A DNA stretch of 52,325 bases from UMGS1696 sp964430105 (GTDB lineage Bacteria > Bacillota > Clostridia > Oscillospirales > CAG-272): the NCBI GenBank assembly GCA_964430105.1, contig CAYSEF010000009.1, positions 1 through 52,325 on the forward strand. Reading direction: 5' to 3'. How positions within the stretch are numbered: position 1 is the stretch's first letter; every line of letters begins with the position of its first letter. The notes beneath the pieces were generated by a model. The model had not been told where the DNA came from. It searched no databases and was given only the letters and a program-made list of their open reading frames with translations. A program made the translations under genes and the position numbers. Below, piece after piece: positions 25,589 to 34,716 of this stretch.

Positions 25589-26485
25589 CTATTTTGCCAA
25601 TGTTCCATTTGAAATCACAAAAAAGTAATCTGTATAACGTGTATCAAGTCTGTTTTCCAGCACCTTGTTTGTGCCAAATAATCCCACGACTTTATTGTAA
25701 TAGCTATAGTATGAAGAAAACTTTCTGTTATTTACAAAATATACCGTTGGCTCATCTGCTTCAAACGGAAATTTCACTGCATTATGAGTCTCGGGAGATT
25801 CACAGGATTCTGTATACACAGCTTCAATATAGACGACTTTTTTCTTAGTCATAAGTGCATCAAGCTCTGTACGGAATGTCGAATCTGCTGACAATTCAAG
25901 CGAATCGACAATGCACAGTGCACTTTTTTCAGTCTTATCAAACGCATCTGATATTTGTTCTGCAAGAGTAAGCTCATCACCAACGACTGAATACGACATA
26001 ATGTCAAACTTGCGTACAGGTGGCATTGTTGAATTGACAACGAAAAGCTCAGAAAAATAATCCAAACAATCCGTTGATAAGCCAACACTTTCACCAAGGG
26101 TAGCAAGCTTTGAATAAAATATTTCTTCTGAATCCTCGCTCATCAGTCCGGAAGCTATCCTATAACCGACTCTGTCAAGATCCAGCATAACAGCGGAAAT
26201 ATTGTTGTACTGCTTCAGAAAACGTGTAAAATGCCCCAAAACATCGTAGCTTTGAGCAATATTATCATCTATGCCGACGACAACGAGATCTGCACCAGAA
26301 ATTTCTACTCTTGTATCGTAATATACTACATAAGTATTATTTTCGGGCTTAAAGCTTTCGGCGTTAATACGAAGCGGTATTTGATAAACAATATCAAGTC
26401 CTGCCGGAGTCAGAAAAAGCAGCGCAAGACATTGCAAAACAACAACCGAACACACAAACACAAGTGCACGCTTTATGTTCTTCAT
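25589..26485 (-). CDS. Membrane-anchored or secreted protein of unknown function
   Basis: A 298-residue protein with a short basic N-terminus (MKNIKR) and one hydrophobic helix at about residues 7-27, so most of it lies outside the membrane. I do not recognise the family. The body alternates strands and helices: a segment ADLVVVGIDDN, then SAVMLDLDRVGY and SALCIVDSLEL suggest a Rossmann-like alpha/beta fold, loosely like ChaN/Tiki-type domains, but no diagnostic motif is seen. The ATG at 26485 has AGAGGTG four bases upstream; earlier in-frame starts lack this. It heads the operon with GNAT, rqcH and the PMM-like gene. Confidence 0.7.
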   Translation of the reverse strand: MKNIKRALVFVCSVVVLQCLALLFLTPAGLDIVYQIPLRINAESFKPENNTYVVYYDTRVEISGADLVVVGIDDNIAQSYDVLGHFTRFLKQYNNISAVMLDLDRVGYRIASGLMSEDSEEIFYSKLATLGESVGLSTDCLDYFSELFVVNSTMPPVRKFDIMSYSVVGDELTLAEQISDAFDKTEKSALCIVDSLELSADSTFRTELDALMTKKKVVYIEAVYTESCESPETHNAVKFPFEADEPTVYFVNNRKFSSYYSYYNKVVGLFGTNKVLENRLDTRYTDYFFVISNGTLAK

Positions 26486-26518
26486 ACCGCACCTCTTTTC
26501 CGACAGCAAAATATACTG

Positions 26519-26547
26519 ATTATATTGTAGCCGATTCACTCAGTAAA
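26519..26547 (-). promoter_or_regulatory. Promoter of the orphan-GNAT-rqcH-PMM operon
   Basis: TTTACT (26547-26542) and TATAAT (26524-26519) on the minus strand with 17 bases between. Bases 26548-26722 between this and the lon promoter hold no further signal that I can identify. Confidence 0.6.
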
Positions 26548-26722
26548 ATCAATATGAATTTATGAATTCATTAAACTATAATGCAAAATAATATCGGAAT
26601 ATATAGATTTTTTATCCATTCGCACCGATTTTTTTACAGAATTACAGCACAAACGAATACTATGTCAAATAAAAAGTTACAATTATTTATATTCTGTTGT
26701 GGAATTCCCGCACATTCTATGG

Positions 26723-26728
26723 TATAAT
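26723..26728 (+). promoter_or_regulatory. Extended -10 promoter of lon
   Basis: TATAAT is preceded by TGG, forming an extended -10. The -35 region is poor: TGGAAT at 17 bases, or TTGTGG at 20. The start site would be near 26735 and the leader about 58 bases. No CIRCE or CtsR-type repeat is seen. Confidence 0.55.
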
Positions 26729-26792
26729 TAAATGTGAATATATAAAATTGGAACCCTTCCGACTAAGTAACGAAAGGATCACTTTAATAATC

Positions 26793-29237
26793 ATGCCTAG
26801 ATATACAGAAAAAGTTGAAGCACTTACCCTGCCCGTCATTCCTTTGCGTGGGGTAGTTGCTTTTCCGTCGATCCCGCTTAATTTTGAGCTGGAACGTGAT
26901 ATTTCAAAAAAAGCCTGCGAAGCTGCGACAAATTCCGATATGCTCGTTCTCCTGCTTTCGCAGAAGGATGTACACATAAATGAGCCAACTACGGATGACT
27001 TATATACTGTAGGTTGCGTTGCACGAATCAAGCAGACTCTCAAAAAGCCTCAGGGTGGCACTATCCGTGTTGTAGCAGAAGGTTATTGTCGTGCTGCTGT
27101 CACTGACATTCATATGCAAGATGACTACATGGTCGCAGATGTGCTTTCAAAAACCATCACATCAGATTTTTCACGCAATGACCTGCGCACCGAAGCTATT
27201 CTTGCTGAAATGATGAACACACTTGAAGAAATGCTTCGCTATATGCCGTCTTTCTCAAATGAGTTTCTTATTACCGCTAATTCTATTGTAAATCCCGGAC
27301 TTCTCTCTGACTTTATTGCCTCCAACGTCTTTGTGCGTTTCCAGGATAAGGAAGCTATTCTCGAAATCTTTGATCCAATGAAACGTGCCGAAAAGACAAT
27401 TATCATCATGGAAAACGAAATTCGTCTTCTTCAGGCAGAGCTTGATATCCAGCGAAAGGTAAAAAAATCCATTGACGATAATCAACGTGATTACTATCTT
27501 CGTGAGCAAATCAAAGCTATCGAAACTGAGCTTGGTATCGATGACGATTCTTCCGAATTGCAGAAAAAGCTTGATCAGGCAAAGGTACCGAATGAGGTTC
27601 GTAAACGTCTTGAAAAAGAGATACTTCGCATTGCAAAAATGCCACAGGGCTCTTCGGATGCCAATGTTATCCGCACCTATGTTGAAACTTGCTTGGAAAT
27701 TCCGTGGAACAAGCGCACAAAAGACCGCCTTGATATTGATGCTGCACGAAAAATTCTTGATTCCGATCACGATGGTCTTACAAAGATAAAAGACAGAATT
27801 CTTGAATATCTCGCAGTAAAACAGCTTAATCCTGAACTGAAAAACCAGATAATTTGCTTTGTAGGACCTCCCGGAGTTGGTAAAACCTCTCTCGGTGCCT
27901 CTATTGCTCGTGCAATGAAGCGTAAATATGTCCGTGTTTCTCTCGGTGGTATTCGTGATGAGTCTGATATTCGTGGTCACAGAAAAACCTACGTCGGTTC
28001 TATGCCCGGTCGCATAATCGATGCGTTGACACAGTGTGGTTCGCTTAATCCTGTAATGCTTCTCGATGAAGTTGACAAAATGTGCTCTGATGTTCATGGT
28101 GACCCTGCTTCCGCACTTCTTGAAGTTCTCGACAGTGAGCAAAACAAGAATTTCCGTGACCATTTTATTGAGCTTCCGGTAGATTTGTCTGAGGTTATGT
28201 TTATATGTACAGCAAATACTCTCGACACTATCCCACGCCCGCTTCTCGATAGAATGGAAGTAATTCAGCTTCACACATACACCCCCTCCGAAAAGCTTGC
28301 AATCGCAAAGAATCATCTTCTTCCGAAGCAGCTTAAGCGTCACGGTCTTTCCAAGCGTACTTGCAAGATTTCCGATGATGCTCTCGAAGAAGTCATCGCA
28401 GGCTACACTGCTGAATCAGGTGTGCGTAATCTGGAACGTGAAATCGCTTCACTCTGTCGCAAAGCCGCAAAGGTTCTCGTTGATGAAGAACGCAAAAATG
28501 TCACTATAGATAAAGAAAGTATCGAAAAATACCTCGGCCCACGCAAAATCATAAACGATGCTATGTCTAAGGAAGACCTTGTTGGCGTAACAAACGGACT
28601 TGCTTACACAGAAGTTGGCGGTGATCTTCTCAAGGTTGAAGTTCTCGCAGTAGATGGCACAGGAAAAATCGAGCTGACAGGTACTCTCGGTGATGTAATG
28701 AAGGAATCAGCTCATATTGCAGTCACCTACATTCGTGCTCACGGAAAAGAATTCGGCATACCGTCCGATTTCTATAAAACCAAGGATATACATATCCATG
28801 TTCCGGAAGGTGCAGTTCCAAAAGACGGCCCCAGTGCAGGCGTGACTATGACTACCTCACTTGTAAGTGCTCTCTCGGGAATTCCCGTTCGTCATGACAT
28901 CGCTATGACAGGTGAAATCACACTGACAGGTCGAGTACTGGCAATCGGTGGACTTCGTGAAAAATCCACTGCCGCTTATACTATGGGTATTCGCACTTTA
29001 CTCATTCCCAAGGATAATATGCGTGACATTCCTGAGCTTGACAAGGTCGTACAGGAGGAAGTAACATTCATTCCCTGCGAAAAGCTCGATGATGTTCTTA
29101 AAAATGCACTTGTTTCAAATTTCTCTGACAAAAAAGAATCTCTTGATGTCTGCGAATCTGAAAACAATGATGCAATTAAAGAAATACGGTCAGTTATTCC
29201 ACCACACAACGGTGAACGAATTTACAGCACAATATAA
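26793..29237 (+). CDS. lon: ATP-dependent Lon protease
   Basis: An 814-residue AAA+ serine protease that degrades damaged and regulatory proteins in the cytosol. The LON N-domain begins LTLPVIPLRGVVAFP. A coiled helical region follows, then the AAA+ module with Walker A GPPGVGKTS and Walker B LLDEVDK, and the S16 protease domain with catalytic Ser681 (KDGPSAGVTM) and Lys724 (GLREKSTAA). Their 43-residue spacing equals that of E. coli Lon. The ATG at 26793 is used; the reading frame extends 32 codons upstream across the promoter, which is not coding. AAAGGA lies 14 bases before the ATG, a loose spacing. First gene of an eleven-gene run. Confidence 0.96.
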   Translation: MPRYTEKVEALTLPVIPLRGVVAFPSIPLNFELERDISKKACEAATNSDMLVLLLSQKDVHINEPTTDDLYTVGCVARIKQTLKKPQGGTIRVVAEGYCRAAVTDIHMQDDYMVADVLSKTITSDFSRNDLRTEAILAEMMNTLEEMLRYMPSFSNEFLITANSIVNPGLLSDFIASNVFVRFQDKEAILEIFDPMKRAEKTIIIMENEIRLLQAELDIQRKVKKSIDDNQRDYYLREQIKAIETELGIDDDSSELQKKLDQAKVPNEVRKRLEKEILRIAKMPQGSSDANVIRTYVETCLEIPWNKRTKDRLDIDAARKILDSDHDGLTKIKDRILEYLAVKQLNPELKNQIICFVGPPGVGKTSLGASIARAMKRKYVRVSLGGIRDESDIRGHRKTYVGSMPGRIIDALTQCGSLNPVMLLDEVDKMCSDVHGDPASALLEVLDSEQNKNFRDHFIELPVDLSEVMFICTANTLDTIPRPLLDRMEVIQLHTYTPSEKLAIAKNHLLPKQLKRHGLSKRTCKISDDALEEVIAGYTAESGVRNLEREIASLCRKAAKVLVDEERKNVTIDKESIEKYLGPRKIINDAMSKEDLVGVTNGLAYTEVGGDLLKVEVLAVDGTGKIELTGTLGDVMKESAHIAVTYIRAHGKEFGIPSDFYKTKDIHIHVPEGAVPKDGPSAGVTMTTSLVSALSGIPVRHDIAMTGEITLTGRVLAIGGLREKSTAAYTMGIRTLLIPKDNMRDIPELDKVVQEEVTFIPCEKLDDVLKNALVSNFSDKKESLDVCESENNDAIKEIRSVIPPHNGERIYSTI

Positions 29238-29252
29238 TTATAAGGAAATATC

Positions 29253-29852
29253 ATGAAACCGAATCTTAATAATGTAAACCTTAAGATATCCGCCGGACTT
29301 ATAAAGCAGTTCCCTGCCGACAGAATCCCTCAGGTAGCTTTCTCGGGTCGCTCTAACGTCGGCAAAAGCTCTCTAATAAATTCTCTGCTCAACCGCAAAA
29401 GTCTTGCAAGAGTCAGCGGAGAGCCCGGCAAAACTATAACTATCAATTTTTACGACATTGACAAAAAGCTATATCTCGTTGACCTACCGGGCTATGGCTA
29501 TGCTAAAAGAACCTTTGAAGATAAGAAAAAATGGTCTGCATTGACCGATGGTTACTTCACAGGTAACAAAAATATCGATTCTCTTAAGCTTGTATGCCAG
29601 CTTGTTGACAGTCGCACCGGCCCTACAGAGGATGACTATGATATGCTTTATTATTTGCGTGAAGCCGGTCTGCCTCATATAATCGTTGCTACAAAGGTAG
29701 ACAAGCTGAATGCTACCGAAAAACGAAAATTCGCTGAAATTATCGCCGAAGATGAGCTTACCGCTGATGTTCCGCTGATCTATTATTCAGCTAAATCCAA
29801 TATCGGCAAAGACGACCTTTGGAAACAAATTTATTCATCCTGCAATGTTTGA
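29253..29852 (+). CDS. engB: Ribosome biogenesis GTPase YsxC/EngB
   Basis: A 199-residue TrmE-Era-EngA-EngB class GTPase required for 50S assembly. It has the P-loop SGRSNVGKSS, the switch Thr in GKTITINFY, DLPGYGYAKR, and TKVDK, with a C-terminal SAK. It follows lon by 15 bases, the conserved lon-ysxC order of Firmicutes. Confidence 0.96.
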   Translation: MKPNLNNVNLKISAGLIKQFPADRIPQVAFSGRSNVGKSSLINSLLNRKSLARVSGEPGKTITINFYDIDKKLYLVDLPGYGYAKRTFEDKKKWSALTDGYFTGNKNIDSLKLVCQLVDSRTGPTEDDYDMLYYLREAGLPHIIVATKVDKLNATEKRKFAEIIAEDELTADVPLIYYSAKSNIGKDDLWKQIYSSCNV

Positions 29853-29873
29853 TTTTACCTTTAGGAGGCAAAT

Positions 29874-31172
29874 ATGATCCTGCACAACACTTATGATGTA
29901 AATAAAGAAGGACACCTTACAATAGGCGGTCTCGATTCTACCGAGCTTGCCACAAAATTCGGAACTCCGGCAATATTTCTTGACACTGATGCTGTAAGAG
30001 CGATCTGTCGAGAATACAAAGAAGCATTCGCAAAATATTACGGTGGAGATTCCGTTCCTGTTTATGCAGGAAAAGCGTTGTGCTGTAAGCGTATTTATGA
30101 AATAGTAGCAGAAGAAGGTCTTTGCGCCGATTGTGTATCTCCCGGTGAACTTTATACTGCCAAGGCAGCCGGATTTCCTATGGAAAAGGTTTTCTTCCAC
30201 GGCAATAATAAGACCGACGCAGACCTGAAAATGGCTATTGAGCTTGGTGTAGGTCATATTGTAGTCGATAGTCCGGATGAGCTTAATGCACTCGACAGCA
30301 TTGCGGGCGAAATGAATGTAAAACCAACAATTCTTCTTCGTATCACCCCCGGTATCGACCCTCATACTCATCAAAAAATCATAACAGGTAATGTTGACTC
30401 AAAATTCGGAATGGCGATTTCAACAGGTCAGGCGTTCGATTTCGTCAAGATGACACTTGAATGCAAAAACGTAACACTCGACGGTTTCCACTGTCATGTA
30501 GGTTCGCAGATATTCGACATCGATCCATTCGTTGAAGCTGCTGATATCATGCTTGCTTTTGTTGCAAAAATTCGCGCTGACTATGGATATACTGCAAAAA
30601 TTCTCAATGTCGGTGGTGGATTCGGCGTTCGCTATACAGATGAAGATCCCGAAATCAGCTATACCGACAATATCCGTCGAATTGGTGCGGAAATCGATAA
30701 AATGTGCTCTGTATATGGCATTGACAAGCCTACTATCCTTATGGAACCCGGACGTTCTATAGTTGCGGCAGCCGGCTCCACACTTTACACCTGTGGTACT
30801 GTCAAGACCGTTAACGGATTCCGTAGCTATGTTTCCATAGACGGTGGTATGACCGATAACCCGAGATACACTCTCTATCAGTCCAAATACACTATTCTCA
30901 ACGCAACTCACGCTGACAGCAAGGCTGATTTTGAATGCACCATCGGAGGTAGATGCTGTGAAAGCGGTGACCTCCTTGCTGAAGGTATTTCAATTTCAAA
31001 ACCAACCCGTGGCGACCTTATCGCAGTCCTTGTTACAGGTGCGTACAACTATTCAATGGCATCAAATTATAACCGTGTTCCGCGTCCTCCGGTAATTGAG
31101 ATCGCAAATGGTGAAGCAAAGGTTATGATTCGCCGTGAAACCTACGAAGACATTATCAAGCTCGACAACTGA
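29874..31172 (+). CDS. lysA: Diaminopimelate decarboxylase
   Basis: A 432-residue PLP enzyme of fold type III that converts meso-diaminopimelate to lysine. The PLP Lys is in VYAGKALCCKR, the phosphate-binding glycine loop is VGGGFGVRY, GRSIVAAAG follows, and the second active-site region is GRCCESGDLLAEG with the conserved Cys. AGGAGG precedes the ATG. It lies 21 bases after engB; no lysine riboswitch is seen, so expression follows the housekeeping operon. Confidence 0.95.
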   Translation: MILHNTYDVNKEGHLTIGGLDSTELATKFGTPAIFLDTDAVRAICREYKEAFAKYYGGDSVPVYAGKALCCKRIYEIVAEEGLCADCVSPGELYTAKAAGFPMEKVFFHGNNKTDADLKMAIELGVGHIVVDSPDELNALDSIAGEMNVKPTILLRITPGIDPHTHQKIITGNVDSKFGMAISTGQAFDFVKMTLECKNVTLDGFHCHVGSQIFDIDPFVEAADIMLAFVAKIRADYGYTAKILNVGGGFGVRYTDEDPEISYTDNIRRIGAEIDKMCSVYGIDKPTILMEPGRSIVAAAGSTLYTCGTVKTVNGFRSYVSIDGGMTDNPRYTLYQSKYTILNATHADSKADFECTIGGRCCESGDLLAEGISISKPTRGDLIAVLVTGAYNYSMASNYNRVPRPPVIEIANGEAKVMIRRETYEDIIKLDN

Positions 31173-31214
31173 TGGAAAAAATCAAAGCTGTTTTATAAAT
31201 AACGGAGGCTTACT

Positions 31215-31889
31215 TTGTTCAATAATTTAATAAGCCAACTGACTGAATTATTATTTGTCATCCCGTGTGTACTTCTTGCACTTACAGTTCACGAAGTTTC
31301 TCACGGATGGGCGGCGTATAAGCTTGGTGATCCTACAGCACACAATCTGGGAAGACTTACTCTCAATCCCCTCAAGCATCTCGACCCAATCGGCACACTT
31401 TGCATGATACTATTCCACTTCGGATGGGCAAAACCTGTTCCGATAAACAGTCGTTATTTCAAAAAGCCCAGACGGGATATGGCATTGACGGCTGCTGCGG
31501 GTCCTGCTTCAAATTTTATAATGGCATTTATCGGAATTTTCCTTGAGCATATATTGATTACTGTATTCTCTAAATCCCCCGCATCATCGAGTTTTGTCTA
31601 TTATATTCAGTATGCGGCTCTTATGCTTCTCCAGTATTTCCATATTCTCAATCTATCCTTGGGACTTTTCAACCTCATTCCTGTACCGCCGCTTGATGGT
31701 TCTCGAATTTTTCTGACATTCCTGCCGGCAAAATATTACTTTGGAATCATGAAATATGAGCGATACATTCAGCTTGCACTAATGCTCCTTCTTTGGACCG
31801 GTGTTATCACTCTCCCTCTTTCTTCTATAGTAGGATGGATTTCAAGAGGAATGACATGGGTAGTCCGACTTATCCCCGGAATTATCTGA
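31215..31889 (+). CDS. Site-2 protease family (M50) membrane metalloprotease
   Basis: A 224-residue integral membrane protein with about five to six hydrophobic segments. The zinc motif HEVSH lies at residues 26-30, and the third ligand is in NLIPVPPLDGSR. It is the short M50 type without PDZ or CBS domains, commonly found beside scpA in Firmicutes; the substrate is unknown. The start is a TTG at 31215: GGAGG sits six bases upstream and no ATG occurs before the zinc motif. Confidence 0.88.
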   Translation: MFNNLISQLTELLFVIPCVLLALTVHEVSHGWAAYKLGDPTAHNLGRLTLNPLKHLDPIGTLCMILFHFGWAKPVPINSRYFKKPRRDMALTAAAGPASNFIMAFIGIFLEHILITVFSKSPASSSFVYYIQYAALMLLQYFHILNLSLGLFNLIPVPPLDGSRIFLTFLPAKYYFGIMKYERYIQLALMLLLWTGVITLPLSSIVGWISRGMTWVVRLIPGII

Positions 31890-31901
31890 TCAGGGTTCAT
31901 C

Positions 31902-32705
31902 ATGGAAAATATCAATTACAAATTTGAGCTTTTTGAAGGGCCACTTGATCTTCTCGTTAGCTTGGTTGAAAAGCATAAGCTGAAAATAGACGATATTCCA
32001 ATCGACCTTTTATGTGAGCAGTATATGGCATATATGCACGAAGCGGCAGGTCAGAATATCGAGCTTGCCTGCGAGTTCACATATATGGCGAGCGAACTCA
32101 TGCTTATAAAAAGCAGACTTCTCTTGCCACGCGACCCGATAAAGGATGAAGACCCCAGAAAACCTCTTATCGATGCGATGAAGGAATATCAACGTGCAAA
32201 GCTTGCCGCAACAGAACTTTCGGAATTGTATCTTGAGTATGGTTCACGCATGATAAAAGAACAGGATGACATTTCACCCGACCGAACCTATGTTGCAGAT
32301 CATTCGGTAGAATTACTGAAAGCAGCCTTAATTCATGTTTTGACAGAAGTTAAACTCAGTGAAAAAACTGTAAAAGAAGAATTTTCCAGTATCGTAAACG
32401 CACCGAGAATTCCGGTTGAAACGATCATGACTTCTCTTATAGAAAATTTGCGAAGTGGCAGTTTATTTCTTGACGATTTCTTTGCTACTCCGACAGATCA
32501 TTCATCAAGTCATAAGCTACCCTCGAAATCGGAGCTTGTCGGAAAATTTCTAAGCATACTTGAGTTACTTAAATCAAAAATTATCACTATCGATGACACC
32601 TGCGATCCTGAGTCCGGAATCACCGATATGCGAAGCCATGCAAAAATCACACTCATAGCTACCGAAGATGACATTAAAAATGCCGCAGTCGCAAGTTACG
32701 CATGA
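31902..32705 (+). CDS. scpA: Segregation and condensation protein A (kleisin)
   Basis: A 267-residue kleisin that bridges the SMC dimer and recruits ScpB for chromosome condensation and segregation. The N-terminal signature is KFELFEGPLDLLVSLVEKHKLKI, followed by a helical linker and a C-terminal winged-helix part. It lies 12 bases after the M50 gene and 25 before scpB, as in B. subtilis. Confidence 0.95.
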   Translation: MENINYKFELFEGPLDLLVSLVEKHKLKIDDIPIDLLCEQYMAYMHEAAGQNIELACEFTYMASELMLIKSRLLLPRDPIKDEDPRKPLIDAMKEYQRAKLAATELSELYLEYGSRMIKEQDDISPDRTYVADHSVELLKAALIHVLTEVKLSEKTVKEEFSSIVNAPRIPVETIMTSLIENLRSGSLFLDDFFATPTDHSSSHKLPSKSELVGKFLSILELLKSKIITIDDTCDPESGITDMRSHAKITLIATEDDIKNAAVASYA

Positions 32706-32730
32706 AAATTTCAACTCCTGAAAGGCTATT

Positions 32731-33381
32731 TTGACCTCTATGGATACAAAAGAACAACAAAATTTACAGATTAAAATTGAAGAAACAATAAACTACACAA
32801 CCGACGAATGTTTTGCTATCATTGAGGCCTGTCTTTTTGCCGCAGGTCATCCGTTGACTTACAGCAGACTCGCCGATGTTCTTCACATTTCTTCCGCCGA
32901 ATGTGCCGATCTTGTTGAGAAAATGGCGGTAGTCTACAACAACAATGATCTTCCGCGTGGTATAATTCTGGTGCGTTTTCCCGATTCCTGCCAGCTCTGT
33001 ACCAAAGAAGCGTATGGAATGCAAATAAAAGCTGCGCTTGGCATACGACGTGGAGGAAATCTTTCTCAATCACTTCTCGAGGTTCTCGCTGTTATAGCTT
33101 ATAATCAACCAACTACTCGCTCGTTTGTCGATACTGTTCGTGGTGTTGATTCAAACTATGCAATAAATGCGCTTACCGAAAAGAATCTCATCGAACCTTG
33201 CGGAAAGCTTGACGCTCCCGGGCGACCGATGCTTTACCGCACAACCAATGATTTTCTGCGTGTTTTCGGACTTTCTGAACTGGGAGAGCTTCCCATTGTT
33301 ACGATACGCTCGGATTCAGGTGAACCGCTTGAAATTTCTCCAAATGTATCTGACGAAATCAGCGAAAGCGTCACAGAATAA
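32731..33381 (+). CDS. scpB: Segregation and condensation protein B
   Basis: A 216-residue tandem winged-helix partner of ScpA in the SMC complex. It shows IIEACLFAAGHPLT near the N-terminus, and LLEVLAVIAYNQPTTR and LIEPCGKLDAPGRPMLYRTT in the second wing. The start is either the TTG at 32731, five bases after AAAGG, or the ATG at 32740, which is at a poor distance; I keep the TTG. Confidence 0.94.
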   Translation: MTSMDTKEQQNLQIKIEETINYTTDECFAIIEACLFAAGHPLTYSRLADVLHISSAECADLVEKMAVVYNNNDLPRGIILVRFPDSCQLCTKEAYGMQIKAALGIRRGGNLSQSLLEVLAVIAYNQPTTRSFVDTVRGVDSNYAINALTEKNLIEPCGKLDAPGRPMLYRTTNDFLRVFGLSELGELPIVTIRSDSGEPLEISPNVSDEISESVTE

Positions 33382-33414
33382 CATCTTGATCAATCTTAAT
33401 TGGAGGTAAACTGC

Positions 33415-34119
33415 ATGATCGTACTGTATATTTTACTTGCTGTCATTCTGTTTATTGCCCTCCTTTTGTCACTCAATCTCAAGCTCTACATTAAGCTTGA
33501 TGACGTAGCGACCATTCACGTTGGATTTGGCCCGATCGTCATTCAAATTGCTCCCAAAAAACCTCGAAAACCTGTCGCTCTCTCGGATTTCACTTACAAA
33601 AAGCATCAAAAACGTCTTATTCGTGATCGCAAGCTGGCAGAAAAAAAAGCTGCAAAGCAATCAGCAAAGATTGAAAAAAAGCGACAGCAAAAAGCTATGG
33701 AAGAAAAGGCTAAACAAACTGCCACCGAAGTAAATGAAGCAGAGGATGAAAACAAGCTTTTCTCAATTATCGAGCTTCTTTCGTTTATCTTTGATGAGTT
33801 GCCTAAGTTTTTTGCCTGTTTTCAAGCAGAAATTCGTATGCTTGATATTTCAGTTGGCGGAAAGGATGCCGACTGTATCGCAAGAAATTACGGCAAGATA
33901 TCGGCTCTCGTTTCGCTGCTTATCGAGCTTTTGGACAATAAAACACGTCTTAAAAAGCTGAAACCAAATTCAGTACAGGTTCGAGCTGATTTTGTTTCGG
34001 AAAAAATTAAATATCGCTTGAATATTCACATCAAACTTCGCCTTTTCTCGATAGTTTGTGTCGGTTTTGATGCTATAAAATGGTTTATCAAACAAAAAAT
34101 CTCGAAAATGAAGGCGTAA
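33415..34119 (+). CDS. DUF2953-type membrane protein (YtfI-like)
   Basis: A 234-residue protein with one N-terminal transmembrane helix (about residues 2-23), a short beta-rich segment, a very Lys/Ala/Glu-rich coiled stretch (about 60-110), and a C-terminal half containing SVGGKDADCIARNYGKISAL. Its position just before ytfJ matches the ytfI gene of B. subtilis, a DUF2953 member of unknown function. The ATG at 33415 has GGAGG eight bases upstream; a TTG at 33400 includes that site and is rejected. Confidence 0.7.
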   Translation: MIVLYILLAVILFIALLLSLNLKLYIKLDDVATIHVGFGPIVIQIAPKKPRKPVALSDFTYKKHQKRLIRDRKLAEKKAAKQSAKIEKKRQQKAMEEKAKQTATEVNEAEDENKLFSIIELLSFIFDELPKFFACFQAEIRMLDISVGGKDADCIARNYGKISALVSLLIELLDNKTRLKKLKPNSVQVRADFVSEKIKYRLNIHIKLRLFSIVCVGFDAIKWFIKQKISKMKA

Positions 34120-34125
34120 CAATTC

Positions 34126-34153
34126 GTATAATTTACCAAAATTTATCATATTA
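34126..34153 (+). promoter_or_regulatory. Possible sigma-G/F forespore promoter of ytfJ
   Basis: GTATA (34126-34130) and CATATTA (34147-34153) match the forespore sigma-G pattern GHATR and CATNHTA with a spacer of 16 bases, one or two shorter than usual. The start site would be near 34160, just ahead of the GGAGG of ytfJ. The first box overlaps a TATAAT-like sequence that lacks a -35. Confidence 0.45.
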
Positions 34154-34176
34154 ATGCTCTGGCATGGAGGTATATT

Positions 34177-34623
34177 ATGGCTGAAAATACAAATAAGCTT
34201 AGTGACATTACAAAAACTTCGCTTGAATCAATCCGTTCACTTCTCGACGCAAACACAATTGTAGGTGATCCTATCGAAACTTCAAGTGGTACCTGCATTA
34301 TTCCTATATCAAAAATTTCCGTTGGGTATGCCTCAGGTGGCCTTGATTATGCAAAAAAGGACGCTCCACAGTCTTCTGCTAAACCTTCAAATAATAATTT
34401 TGGCGCAGGTGGAGGCACAGGTTTGACTGTTACACCTGTAGCTTTTCTTGTCGTAAAAGCTGATGGAAACGTAGATATACTTAATGTAAATGCGCCAACC
34501 GCAAGCTCCACCACTCCTGTTGATACTGTATCTCAGGTAGTTGGCTTTATGGAACGCTCTCCTGAATTACTCGAACGCATTAAAGCTGTTTTTGTCAAGA
34601 AAAACGAAGAAAATCACATCTGA
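34177..34623 (+). CDS. ytfJ: Spore germination/coat protein GerW (YtfJ) family
   Basis: A 148-residue member of the YtfJ/GerW family, which in B. subtilis is a forespore protein needed for proper germination. The core is SLLDANTIVGDPIETSSGTCIIPISKISVGYASGG, a Gly-rich loop FGAGGGTG, and VTPVAFLVVKADG, with a C-terminal helical end. GGAGG lies six bases before the ATG. It indicates that the organism belongs to a sporulating lineage, although ytfJ homologues persist in some asporogenous gut Clostridia. Confidence 0.88.
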   Translation: MAENTNKLSDITKTSLESIRSLLDANTIVGDPIETSSGTCIIPISKISVGYASGGLDYAKKDAPQSSAKPSNNNFGAGGGTGLTVTPVAFLVVKADGNVDILNVNAPTASSTTPVDTVSQVVGFMERSPELLERIKAVFVKKNEENHI

Positions 34624-34716
34624 TTATATATTTTCTATATCTTTCAGATTTTTACACACATACATTCGCACTTCTAATGCACAATAATAACGAATTGTTT
34701 ACATTCAGGAGTGCTT

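Noticed and set aside
26573..26700. Possible terminator or operator between the orphan gene and lon
   Set aside because: Only 4-base arms (ATCGG/CCGAT) were found near a T-run, too weak to call.
27255..28343. Open frame of 362 codons on the minus strand
   Set aside because: It is antisense to the AAA+ part of lon, has no ribosome site or recognisable motif, and is rich in Cys, Phe and Asn in a way typical of shadow frames.
33382..34125. Possible SigA promoter at TATAAT near 34127 before ytfJ
   Set aside because: No -35 of reasonable quality lies 16-18 bases upstream. The sigma-G-like reading explains the site better.
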